Assembly (NCBI GenBank): GCA_900768805.1
Contig: CAAGEF010000269.1
Location: forward strand, 1 to 7,150
Length of the DNA stretch: 7,150 bases
From: Clostridia bacterium
Lineage (GTDB): Bacteria; Bacillota; Clostridia; TANB77; CAG-508
Reading direction: 5' to 3'
Shown: in pieces, positions 1 to 5,172 of the stretch
Layout of the letters: each line of letters starts with the position of its first letter
Numbering within the stretch: the stretch's first letter is position 1
Made by a program: the position numbers and the translations under genes
Notes under the pieces: generated by a model
Database searches by the model: none
What the model was told of the DNA's origin: nothing
The model's input: the letters and a program-made list of their open reading frames with translations, nothing else

Positions 1-653
1 CAAAAGCAATTAAAGAAAGTAGCGCAATAAAAGTTTATGTATCTAATTTAATGACTCAACCAGGTCAAACTGATAATTATACTTTATCTGAACATATAAA
101 AGCAATCCAAGAACATGTTGGAACTAATTTATTTGATTATTGTTTAACAGATACAGGAGAAATAGTTCCAGAATATATTAGAAAATACAATAAAGAAGGG
201 GCAGATGTTGTTGAAATAGATAATTCAAAATTATCTAGCAAAGGTCCAAAAATTATACAGAAAAATATGTCTTGTATAAAAGATGGAAAAATTAGACATA
301 ATTCAGATACCATTGCTATAAATATTATAAATTTAATTTGCAATGAGTTAATATTTAAAGACAAAAAACATGAAGCAGAATACATATTATTAAATTCTGT
401 TTTAAAAGAGCAAAAGAAGCAAGAAAAGAAACGCCAAAAATTGATGAAGAAAAATGGTGGACAATTACCAGAAAAGAAAAAAGATATAAAAAGAAAAAGT
501 AAATTTTCATCAAAATATAAAGAAAGAGTTGAATATATTCAAGATAGTGTTGCAAAAAATCAAGAAAGTGTTTTAGTAAATCAAAAAAATATAAATAAAA
601 AAGTTTCAACTTCTAAGAAAAACAAAAAATCTAAAGGAAAAAAAACTAAATAA
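1..653 (+). CDS. yvcK: YvcK/CofD-like gluconeogenesis factor, C-terminal part (5' end outside window)
   Basis: The reading frame is open from the first bases (codons begin at position 3) and shows 216 residues of a longer protein, so the ATG at 51 is internal and not the start. The stretch KVYVSNLMTQPGQTD, then NYTLSEHIKAI, is the conserved core of the YvcK/CofD-like family. YvcK proteins bind UDP-sugars and are needed for growth on gluconeogenic carbon sources and for normal cell-wall synthesis; they act in the cytoplasm. The conserved fold appears to end near DTIAINIINLICNEL (about 300-350). The remaining roughly 100 residues form a very basic, probably disordered or helical tail: 28 lysines in the last 82 residues, ending in alternating K/S/N. 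In other Firmicutes yvcK usually lies between rapZ and whiA; here the next gene is a glycogen debranching enzyme. Family assignment is secure, the role of the tail is unknown. Confidence 0.9.
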   Translation, partial: KAIKESSAIKVYVSNLMTQPGQTDNYTLSEHIKAIQEHVGTNLFDYCLTDTGEIVPEYIRKYNKEGADVVEIDNSKLSSKGPKIIQKNMSCIKDGKIRHNSDTIAINIINLICNELIFKDKKHEAEYILLNSVLKEQKKQEKKRQKLMKKNGGQLPEKKKDIKRKSKFSSKYKERVEYIQDSVAKNQESVLVNQKNINKKVSTSKKNKKSKGKKTK

Positions 654-675
654 GAATTTGGGAGAATAAATACAA

Positions 676-2703
676 ATGAAATTAAATAAAAGTGAATTAG
701 AATTAAAAGAAGGAATAAAAAAAGAATGGGTAATAACTAATGGTTTGGGAGGAATTTGTTCATCTACAGTTTTAGGTGCAAATACTAGAAAATATCATGG
801 ATTATTAGTAGCACCTCTATCTCCTCCTGCAAGAAGATATGTTTTAATTTCAAAAGTAGATGAGAACATAAAAATCGGAAATAATAGTTATAATTTATAT
901 ACAAATATTTGTAAAAACTATATTTCTGAAGGTTATAAATATATAGAAGAATTCGAAAAAGAATATATCCCAATATTTAAATATAAAGTAGAGGATGTAG
1001 AAATAACTAAAAAAATATCAATGATTTATGGAAGAAATACAGTTGTTGTAGTATATAAAATTAAAAATACAGACAAGCAGACAAAACTTACTTTGGCACC
1101 TATAGTAAATTTTAGAGATTTCCATACAATGAGTACTAATCATGAATTTGAATTAAGACAAGTTGTAGACAAATCGAAGGTAAGAGTAGAAATTGATTCA
1201 AATGCTTCAACACCTATATACATGTATGTTGATGGAGCAAATTATATAGAGCATCATAATGATACCTTTAGAAATATGTATTATTTGAAAGAAGATGAAA
1301 GAGGGTTTTATCCAGAAGAAAATTTATTAGTTATAGGAAGATATGAAATTGATATAAATCCAAATGAAGAAAAAACAATAACTTTTATAGGTTCTTTGGA
1401 GGAAAATATAGAACAAATTGATGGAGAAAAGGTTATTGAAGCAGAAGAACTTAGATTAAATAAAATTATAGAAAATTCAGGTCTTTTAGATAAATCAGAA
1501 AAACTTAACAAAGAAGGTATTGTAAAAAATGAAGTTATTAAAGATTTAATAATAGCAGCAGATAGTTTCGTAATATATAGACCAAGCTTTGGAACACATT
1601 CTTTACTTGCAGGTTTCCCATGGTTTTTAGATTGGGGAAGAGATACTTTAATTGCGTATGAAGGAATATTTTTAATTACAAAAAGATTTGATTTAGCTAA
1701 AGAAATATTATTAACATTTACAAGAGATATAAAATTTGGTTTAGTGCCAAATGGATATTCTGGCTTCGATAATAGACCATTATATAATAGTGTAGATGCA
1801 TCACTTTTATTATTTGAACAAGTTAATAAATATATAAAATACACACAAGATTATAATTTTATAAAAGAAAATATTTTTGAACATTTAGTTGATATTATAA
1901 CAAATTATAGTAAAGGAATAGATATATCAGATAATAATATATATGTTGCAGAAGATAATTTACTAGTATCAGGAACAGAGCATACACAAAATACTTGGAT
2001 GGATGCTAAAGTAGGAGATTTTGCAGTAACTCCTCGAAATGGAAAAGCTGTAGAAATAAATGCTTTATGGTATAATGCTTTAAAAACATTAGAAGATTTA
2101 GCAAAGCGTTTTGGGGAAACTGAAATATTTGAAAATTGCAGTATAGCTGCAAAAAAACACAAGCTTTCATTTAATAAGAAATTTTATAATGAAAAGAAAA
2201 AATGTTTATATGATGTTTTAGGTGATGAAAAAATTAGACCAAATCAATTATTTGCTCTTTCATTAACATATCCAGTTATGACTCTAACAAATCAAAAAGC
2301 TAGAGATGTATTTTATACATGTAAAGAAAAATTGTTAACAAGATATGGATTAAGAACATTATCAAAAGAAGCAAAAGAATATATAGCAATATATGAAGGT
2401 GATGGCTTTAAAAGAGATATGAGCTATCATCAAGGAATAACCTGGGTTTGGTTATTAGGGTTGTATAATGATGCTTTACTTAATTTAATAAAATCTACAA
2501 AAGAGGCAAAAATAAAAAAAGAACTACAAGAAGAATATGATAAATTTAAGCAAAATGTATATAATACATTTAAGAAGGAAATATATAAAGAAGATTGTAT
2601 AGGAAGTATTTCAGAATTATATAATTCAAGACCACCATATAAACCAGGAGGAACTTATTCTCAAGCTTGGAGTGTATCTGAGGTTCTAAGAATAATATTA
2701 TAG
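676..2703 (+). CDS. Glycogen debranching enzyme (amylo-alpha-1,6-glucosidase, GH133 type)
   Basis: This 675-residue protein has the two-part layout of archaeal/bacterial-type debranching enzymes. An N-terminal beta-rich domain (about 15-245) carries NGLGGICSSTVLGANTRKYH, followed by GLLVAPLSPPARRYVLISKVDE. A C-terminal (alpha/alpha)6 barrel (about 285-675) carries WFLDWGRDT at 316-324, TWMDAKVGDFAVTPRNGKAV then EINALWYNAL at 440-469, YHQGITWVWLLG at 584-595 and YSQAWSVSEVLR at 661-672. The acidic residues in the WGRDT, WMDA and VEINALW blocks lie where the family's active site is. It is expected to hydrolyse alpha-1,6 branch points of glycogen in the cytoplasm. Length is normal and no signal peptide is visible. 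The gene starts 22 bp after yvcK with a GGGAG ribosome binding site and no promoter or terminator between, so the two are probably cotranscribed. It ends in a strong terminator. No gene for glycogen synthesis is visible in the window. Confidence 0.93.
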   Translation: MKLNKSELELKEGIKKEWVITNGLGGICSSTVLGANTRKYHGLLVAPLSPPARRYVLISKVDENIKIGNNSYNLYTNICKNYISEGYKYIEEFEKEYIPIFKYKVEDVEITKKISMIYGRNTVVVVYKIKNTDKQTKLTLAPIVNFRDFHTMSTNHEFELRQVVDKSKVRVEIDSNASTPIYMYVDGANYIEHHNDTFRNMYYLKEDERGFYPEENLLVIGRYEIDINPNEEKTITFIGSLEENIEQIDGEKVIEAEELRLNKIIENSGLLDKSEKLNKEGIVKNEVIKDLIIAADSFVIYRPSFGTHSLLAGFPWFLDWGRDTLIAYEGIFLITKRFDLAKEILLTFTRDIKFGLVPNGYSGFDNRPLYNSVDASLLLFEQVNKYIKYTQDYNFIKENIFEHLVDIITNYSKGIDISDNNIYVAEDNLLVSGTEHTQNTWMDAKVGDFAVTPRNGKAVEINALWYNALKTLEDLAKRFGETEIFENCSIAAKKHKLSFNKKFYNEKKKCLYDVLGDEKIRPNQLFALSLTYPVMTLTNQKARDVFYTCKEKLLTRYGLRTLSKEAKEYIAIYEGDGFKRDMSYHQGITWVWLLGLYNDALLNLIKSTKEAKIKKELQEEYDKFKQNVYNTFKKEIYKEDCIGSISELYNSRPPYKPGGTYSQAWSVSEVLRIIL

Positions 2704-2710
2704 AAAAAAT

Positions 2711-2737
2711 GGACGGTGCTTTTACCGTCCTTCTTTT
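2711..2737 (+). terminator. Intrinsic terminator of the yvcK-debranching enzyme transcript
   Basis: A perfect 7-bp stem GGACGGT (2711-2717) / ACCGTCC (2724-2730) with a 6-nt loop GCTTTT is followed by TTCTTTT. It starts 8 bp after the debranching enzyme stop codon. It separates that transcript from the ATP-grasp gene. Confidence 0.92.
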
Positions 2738-2769
2738 AAGTAGAATATAAAAAAGAAAGAGGAATTTTA

Positions 2770-3693
2770 ATGGATAAAGAAAAACCATTTTTTAAAGTAA
2801 TAGAAGAATTATGTGATGAGATGGATATAGAAATATCTGAATATTCATTTGGTCTTATAAAACAATTAAAAAAAGGTGATAAAATCAGAAATTTAGTTAG
2901 ATATAAATTAGATTTGAATTCGGGAACTGCATGTGATATTGCAAATGATAAATATGCTTGTTTTGAAATATTAAAATCCAACAAAGTACCAATAATAGAA
3001 CATACAATGATTTTTAATCCCAAAACTAGAAAAGATTATGTAACACCATTAGACTTAGAAATTGCAAAAACTTTATTTAAAAAATACAATAGAAAAATGG
3101 TTATAAAAGCGAATTGTTCATATCAAGGAAAAGAAGTATTTTTCGTTAAGGATGAGGACATGATAGAGAAAACAATATTAGATGTATTTGGAAGAGATAA
3201 TGATTCTTTAAGTTTATGTCCATTTGAAAATTTAAAAAATGAATATAGAGTTATAGTTTTAGATAATGAATGCTTATTTAGTTATAAAAAAGAAAAGCCT
3301 ATTGCTATAGGAGATGGAGAAAAATCAATAGGAGATTTTTTATCAGAATTAGAAATAGAAAAACCAGATAAAAATTTGAATTTGGATTATATTCCAGAAA
3401 AAGGAGAGAAAGTAGAACTTAATTGGAAATTTAATTTAAGTGGAGGTGCATTACCTAAAAAAATAGATAATGAAAATTCAAAATTTCAAGTAGAAAATAT
3501 AGCAATTATGGCTGCAAAAGCAATAAACATAAGATTTGCCAGTATAGATATTGTAGAAAATATAGATGGTGAGTTTAAAGTAATGGAAGTGAATGCAACA
3601 GTTTGTATGAATAAATTTTCAAAAATGTTTGAAAATGGATATGAAATTTCAAAAAATATTTATAGAAAAGCATTAGAAAAATGTTTTGAATAA
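2770..3693 (+). CDS. Stand-alone ATP-grasp ligase (CphA/GshF/RimK-like), substrate unknown
   Basis: The 307-residue protein shows the ATP-grasp order of motifs. NDKYACFEILKSNKVPIIEH at 59-78 opens the ATP-grasp unit. VIKANCSYQGKEVFFV at 111-126 holds the nucleotide-binding lysine and glycine loop. EYRVIVLDN is at 158-166, GDGEKSIGDFL at 181-191 and NLSGGA at 222-227. D260, E273 and N275 (in SIDIV and VMEVNA) are the expected Mg2+ ligands. The EYRV...GDG...SGG pattern is closest to the ATP-grasp domain of cyanophycin synthetase and bifunctional glutathione synthetase, which join a carboxylate to an amine through an acyl-phosphate. The Mur-ligase domain of cyanophycin synthetase and the GshA domain of GshF are both absent, so neither full activity can be assigned. 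The first 50 residues are not recognised. The start is supported by AGAGGAA about 8 bp upstream. Only a weak -10-like TAGAAT (2741-2746) is visible after the preceding terminator. Confidence 0.85.
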   Translation: MDKEKPFFKVIEELCDEMDIEISEYSFGLIKQLKKGDKIRNLVRYKLDLNSGTACDIANDKYACFEILKSNKVPIIEHTMIFNPKTRKDYVTPLDLEIAKTLFKKYNRKMVIKANCSYQGKEVFFVKDEDMIEKTILDVFGRDNDSLSLCPFENLKNEYRVIVLDNECLFSYKKEKPIAIGDGEKSIGDFLSELEIEKPDKNLNLDYIPEKGEKVELNWKFNLSGGALPKKIDNENSKFQVENIAIMAAKAINIRFASIDIVENIDGEFKVMEVNATVCMNKFSKMFENGYEISKNIYRKALEKCFE

Positions 3694-3723
3694 AGTATAA
3701 ATATATTGATAAAGTTTCCTTAT

Positions 3724-3763
3724 AAACAAAAAAAGCGTTTATTATAACGCTTTTTTGTTTGTT
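3724..3763. terminator. Bidirectional terminator shared by the ATP-grasp gene and spoIIID
   Basis: The stem AAAAGCGTT (3731-3739) / AACGCTTTT (3746-3754) has loop TATTAT. It extends through the A and T runs and, past one bulged A, through AAAC (3724-3727) / GTTT (3757-3760). The A run on one side and T run on the other give a U-tract on both strands. It lies between two convergent genes, 31 bp after the ATP-grasp stop and about 25 bp beyond the spoIIID stop. Confidence 0.9.
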
Positions 3764-3784
3764 TCGATTACCCAAAATTTGTAA

Positions 3785-4021
3785 TTATATGTGGTTATTG
3801 ATTTTTTTGTATTTTGCCCGGGTTGCTAAACCACCACGAACATGCCGTTCTGCTTTATTCTTTTCAAGAATTGCAAGAGATACAGGGTTTGGCATGTATT
3901 TTGTAAGGTATAGGTGTACTGCGGTTTTTGAGATTCCAAAGTGTTCAGCTGTTTTTCTTACAGTTGAATGATTTTTGTTAAAATATTCAACAACGCTGTG
4001 AATTAATTTCTCGTTTTTCAT
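3785..4021 (-). CDS. spoIIID: SpoIIID-type sporulation transcriptional regulator
   Basis: The 78-residue product has the whole SpoIIID core. A helix-turn-helix lies at about 20-42 (STVRKTAEHFGISKTAVHLY), and a basic C-terminal segment RHVRGGLATRAKYKK lies at 59-73 that in this family also contacts DNA. SpoIIID is a mother-cell regulator of sporulation that activates and represses sigma-E and sigma-K genes. The frame is open upstream to 4102, but that extension is hydrophobic and lacks a ribosome binding site. The ATG at 4021 has a perfect AAGGAGG six bases upstream and gives the family's normal N-terminus. The protein is a little shorter than the B. subtilis homologue (93 residues, from memory) because the C-terminal tail is short. 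It is divergent from lexA and is the only sporulation gene visible. G+C is about 34% (82 of 240 bases, 3781-4020), above most of the window, and codon choice is also different. It could be a paralogue rather than the main SpoIIID. Confidence 0.88.
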   Translation of the reverse strand: MKNEKLIHSVVEYFNKNHSTVRKTAEHFGISKTAVHLYLTKYMPNPVSLAILEKNKAERHVRGGLATRAKYKKINNHI

Positions 4022-4027
4022 AAAGCT

Positions 4028-4034
4028 CCTCCTT
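4028..4034 (-). promoter_or_regulatory. Ribosome binding site fixing the spoIIID start
   Basis: On the minus strand this reads AAGGAGG, a full match to the anti-Shine-Dalgarno sequence, with six bases before the ATG at 4021. It decides against the longer open frame that begins at 4102. Confidence 0.9.
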
Positions 4035-4056
4035 ACAAGTTTAACAAATACTAAAT

Positions 4057-4085
4057 AACCTATGATATTTAATATTATAACATAA
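4057..4085 (-). promoter_or_regulatory. Possible sigma-E-like promoter of spoIIID
   Basis: On the minus strand TTATGTT (4079-4085), a 14-bp spacer and CATAGGTT (4057-4064) resemble the sigma-E pattern (kmATATT, then CATACAnT) with several mismatches. In B. subtilis spoIIID is transcribed by sigma-E, which makes the site plausible. A sigma-A-like TATAAT also sits at 4074-4079 on the same strand but has no convincing -35. In DNA this AT-rich either could be chance. Confidence 0.3.
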
Positions 4086-4122
4086 AAAAATAGAAATTTC
4101 ATTAAAAATCAGAAAAAAGTTT

Positions 4123-4217
4123 GAAAAAATGGTTGACAAATAACTGAAAAAATGTATAAGAAAAAATATAATTCTACAAGAAGTATCAAAATTTTTATTA
4201 ACATAAACGAAAAAATG
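4123..4217 (+). repeat. Three direct copies of GAAAAAATG in the lexA promoter region
   Basis: GAAAAAATG occurs at 4123-4131, 4146-4154 and 4209-4217. The first and third copies extend to an 18-bp direct repeat, GAAAAAATG(G/T)TTGACAAA, with one mismatch and 86 bp between them. Each of these two carries a TTGACA -35 element at the same offset. The second copy runs into the -10 of the upstream promoter. The repeat looks like a regulatory box tied to both promoters, possibly the LexA-binding sequence of this organism. Confidence 0.75.
4133..4160 (+). promoter_or_regulatory. Upstream sigma-A promoter of lexA (P1)
   Basis: TTGACA (4133-4138), a 16-bp spacer and TATAAG (4155-4160) give a strong sigma-A match on the + strand. 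Transcripts would carry a leader of about 120 nt that runs through the second promoter into lexA. Confidence 0.6.
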
Positions 4218-4221
4218 TTTG
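4208..4221 (+). promoter_or_regulatory. Candidate LexA operator over the -35 of P2
   Basis: CGAAAAAATGTTTG matches the Gram-positive LexA (Din) box CGAACATATGTTCG at 11 of 14 positions and overlaps the first three bases of the P2 -35 element. LexA autorepression is the rule in Firmicutes, so an operator is expected here. A further right half-site ATGTTCG lies at 4246-4252, overlapping the end of the -10. The left half is degenerate (GAAA for GAAC), so this is a candidate, not a certain site. Confidence 0.5.
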
Positions 4222-4235
4222 ACAAAACATTTTTT
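4210..4235. repeat. Perfect 11-bp inverted repeat centred on the P2 -35 element
   Basis: AAAAAATGTTT (4210-4220) and AAACATTTTTT (4225-4235) are exact reverse complements around GACA, and the -35 TTGACA lies in the centre. The stem is almost pure A/T, so an operator for a dimeric protein is more likely than a working RNA terminator, although T's do follow it. Confidence 0.7.
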
Positions 4236-4247
4236 TAGTGATAGAAT
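4219..4247 (+). promoter_or_regulatory. lexA: Main sigma-A promoter of lexA (P2)
   Basis: TTGACA (4219-4224), a 17-bp spacer and TAGAAT (4242-4247) match consensus at 11 of 12 positions. Transcription should begin near 4254, giving a leader of about 37 nt that contains AAGGAGA (4276-4282), 8 bp before the lexA ATG. Confidence 0.85.
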
Positions 4248-4290
4248 GTTCGTGAAATAAAAATGTGTTATATATAAGGAGAGATTTTAT

Positions 4291-4953
4291 ATGAGAAGAA
4301 AAGATCCAAATAGTTTAAATAAAAGAGAAAAAGCAATATTAAAATATATTGAAAAACAAATAAAAACAAATGGATATCCACCTTCTGTTAGAGAAATAGG
4401 AAAAGCAGTTGGTTTAAAATCTACAGCAACAGTACATGGGTATTTATCAGCATTAGAAGAAAAAGGATATATCAAAAAAGAATCACAAAAAGGTAGAACA
4501 TTAAAATTATTAAAAGGTGGAATAGATGAAAATCCAAATCAACAAACATTTGATAAAAACTTATATACTGGAAGAGAAATGGTAGATGTACCAGTAATAG
4601 GAAAAATAACTGCAGGAGAGCCAATACTTGCGGTTGAAAATGTTACAGATACTTTCCCAATTCCATTAGACTTTGTTGGAAACAGTGAAAGTTTCATGCT
4701 TACAGTTAGAGGAGAAAGTATGATAGAAGCTGGAATCCTAAATGGAGACTATATATTGGTAAAAAAACAAAATGTAGCTAATAATGGAGAGATTGTTGTA
4801 GCATTAATCGGAGATGAAGCTACAGTAAAAACCTTCTACAAAGAAAAAGATCATATCAGACTACAACCAGAAAACTCTACAATGGAGCCAATAATAGTTC
4901 CAAACTGTGAAATTTTAGGAAAAGTTGCTGGGGTATTTAGAAAAATAAAATAG
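4291..4953 (+). CDS. lexA: LexA SOS-response repressor
   Basis: This 220-residue protein is a full-length LexA. The N-terminal winged helix (about 8-72) carries NKREKAILKYIEKQIKTNGY, PPSVREIG and GLKSTATVHGYLSALEEKGY. The C-terminal S24 peptidase-like domain holds the Ala108-Gly109 self-cleavage site (ITAGEP), the nucleophile Ser143 (GESM) and the general base Lys180 (ATVK). LexA dimers repress DNA-repair genes and are inactivated by RecA-stimulated autocleavage after DNA damage; all residues needed for that are present. The start follows AAGGAGA by 8 bp. Two sigma-A promoters with LexA-box-like sequence lie upstream. There is no terminator directly after the stop codon: the promoter of a structured RNA starts one base later, so lexA mRNA probably ends at the terminator at 5064-5120. 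Confidence 0.97.
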   Translation: MRRKDPNSLNKREKAILKYIEKQIKTNGYPPSVREIGKAVGLKSTATVHGYLSALEEKGYIKKESQKGRTLKLLKGGIDENPNQQTFDKNLYTGREMVDVPVIGKITAGEPILAVENVTDTFPIPLDFVGNSESFMLTVRGESMIEAGILNGDYILVKKQNVANNGEIVVALIGDEATVKTFYKEKDHIRLQPENSTMEPIIVPNCEILGKVAGVFRKIK

Positions 4954-4954
4954 A

Positions 4955-4983
4955 TTGACATAATTTTAAAGATGAGTTATAAT
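4955..4983 (+). promoter_or_regulatory. Consensus-perfect sigma-A promoter of the lexA-downstream RNA
   Basis: TTGACA (4955-4960), exactly 17 bp, then TATAAT (4978-4983): all 12 consensus bases match. It starts one base after the lexA stop codon. The predicted start point is near 4990, inside a 10-bp palindrome AAACATGTTT (4986-4995). Confidence 0.9.
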
Positions 4984-4989
4984 AAAAAC

Positions 4990-5120
4990 ATGTTTAAGAG
5001 TTTACCTAGAATAATATTCAAGCGGTAAAGAATAACATAGTTATTTACACTGAGTGAGATTAGAGATCTTACAAAGGAGTCTTAAAAGATGATTTCTTTG
5101 TAAGGTCTTTTTGATTTTTT
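4990..5120 (+). ncRNA. Unclassified structured RNA downstream of lexA (sRNA or attenuator leader)
   Basis: About 130 nt lie between a perfect promoter and a strong terminator with no credible coding frame. Visible structure: helix A, TTTACC (5001-5006) / GGTAAA (5024-5029), enclosing a small hairpin GAAT-AAT-ATTC (5009-5019); helix B, AATAAC (5031-5036) / GTTATT (5040-5045); a single-stranded purine-rich stretch TGAGTGAGATTAGAG (5051-5065); then the terminator, whose loop holds a further small hairpin TCTT-AA-AAGA. GTAAA (5025-5029) can pair either with 5' TTTAC (5001-5005) or with 3' TTTAC (5044-5048), so two folds exclude each other. I do not recognise a T-box, 6S, SRP, tmRNA or a riboswitch class I know. 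It could be a free sRNA, the processed 3' end of lexA mRNA, or a leader controlling the kinase gene that starts 52 bp downstream. Confidence 0.7.
5064..5120 (+). terminator. Terminator of the lexA / structured RNA transcript
   Basis: AGATCTTACAAAG (5064-5076) pairs with CTTTGTAAGGTCT (5096-5108) over 13 bp with a single U-G wobble. A T-rich tail TTTTTGATTTTTT runs to 5120. The 19-nt loop holds a second small hairpin (5080-5089). This is one of the longest terminator stems in the window. Confidence 0.92.
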
Positions 5121-5172
5121 ATAAAGAAATATCATTTGTATATAATTTAAATGAAATATAGGGGGAGAAGAA

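Noticed and set aside
3759..3971. Open frame on the + strand over the spoIIID gene
   Set aside because: It is the antisense of a well-supported conserved gene, starts inside the shared terminator and resembles no protein family.
4040..4049. TTTAACAAAT as a SpoIIID autoregulatory site (consensus WWRRACARNY)
   Set aside because: One mismatch in a loose 10-base pattern is expected often by chance in DNA this AT-rich.
4022..4102. N-terminal extension of spoIIID (27 hydrophobic residues, resembling a membrane segment)
   Set aside because: There is no ribosome binding site at 4102, the ATG at 4021 has a perfect AAGGAGG, and SpoIIID proteins start at that point.
4210..4237. Inverted repeat plus T run before lexA as an intrinsic terminator or attenuator of P1 transcripts
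   Set aside because: The stem has only one G-C pair in 11, too weak for a terminator. It also overlaps a strong promoter, so an operator is more likely.
4972..5028. Short frame of 18 codons (or 12 from 4990) at the start of the structured RNA, a possible leader peptide
   Set aside because: The first start lies inside the promoter, the second is at +1 with no ribosome binding site, and there is no run of regulatory codons. The bases are better explained by helix A.
5117..5146. Promoter for the kinase gene (TATAAT at 5141)
   Set aside because: The -10 is good but no acceptable -35 lies 16-18 bp upstream and there is no TGn extension, so it is mentioned in the gene entry and not listed as a promoter.
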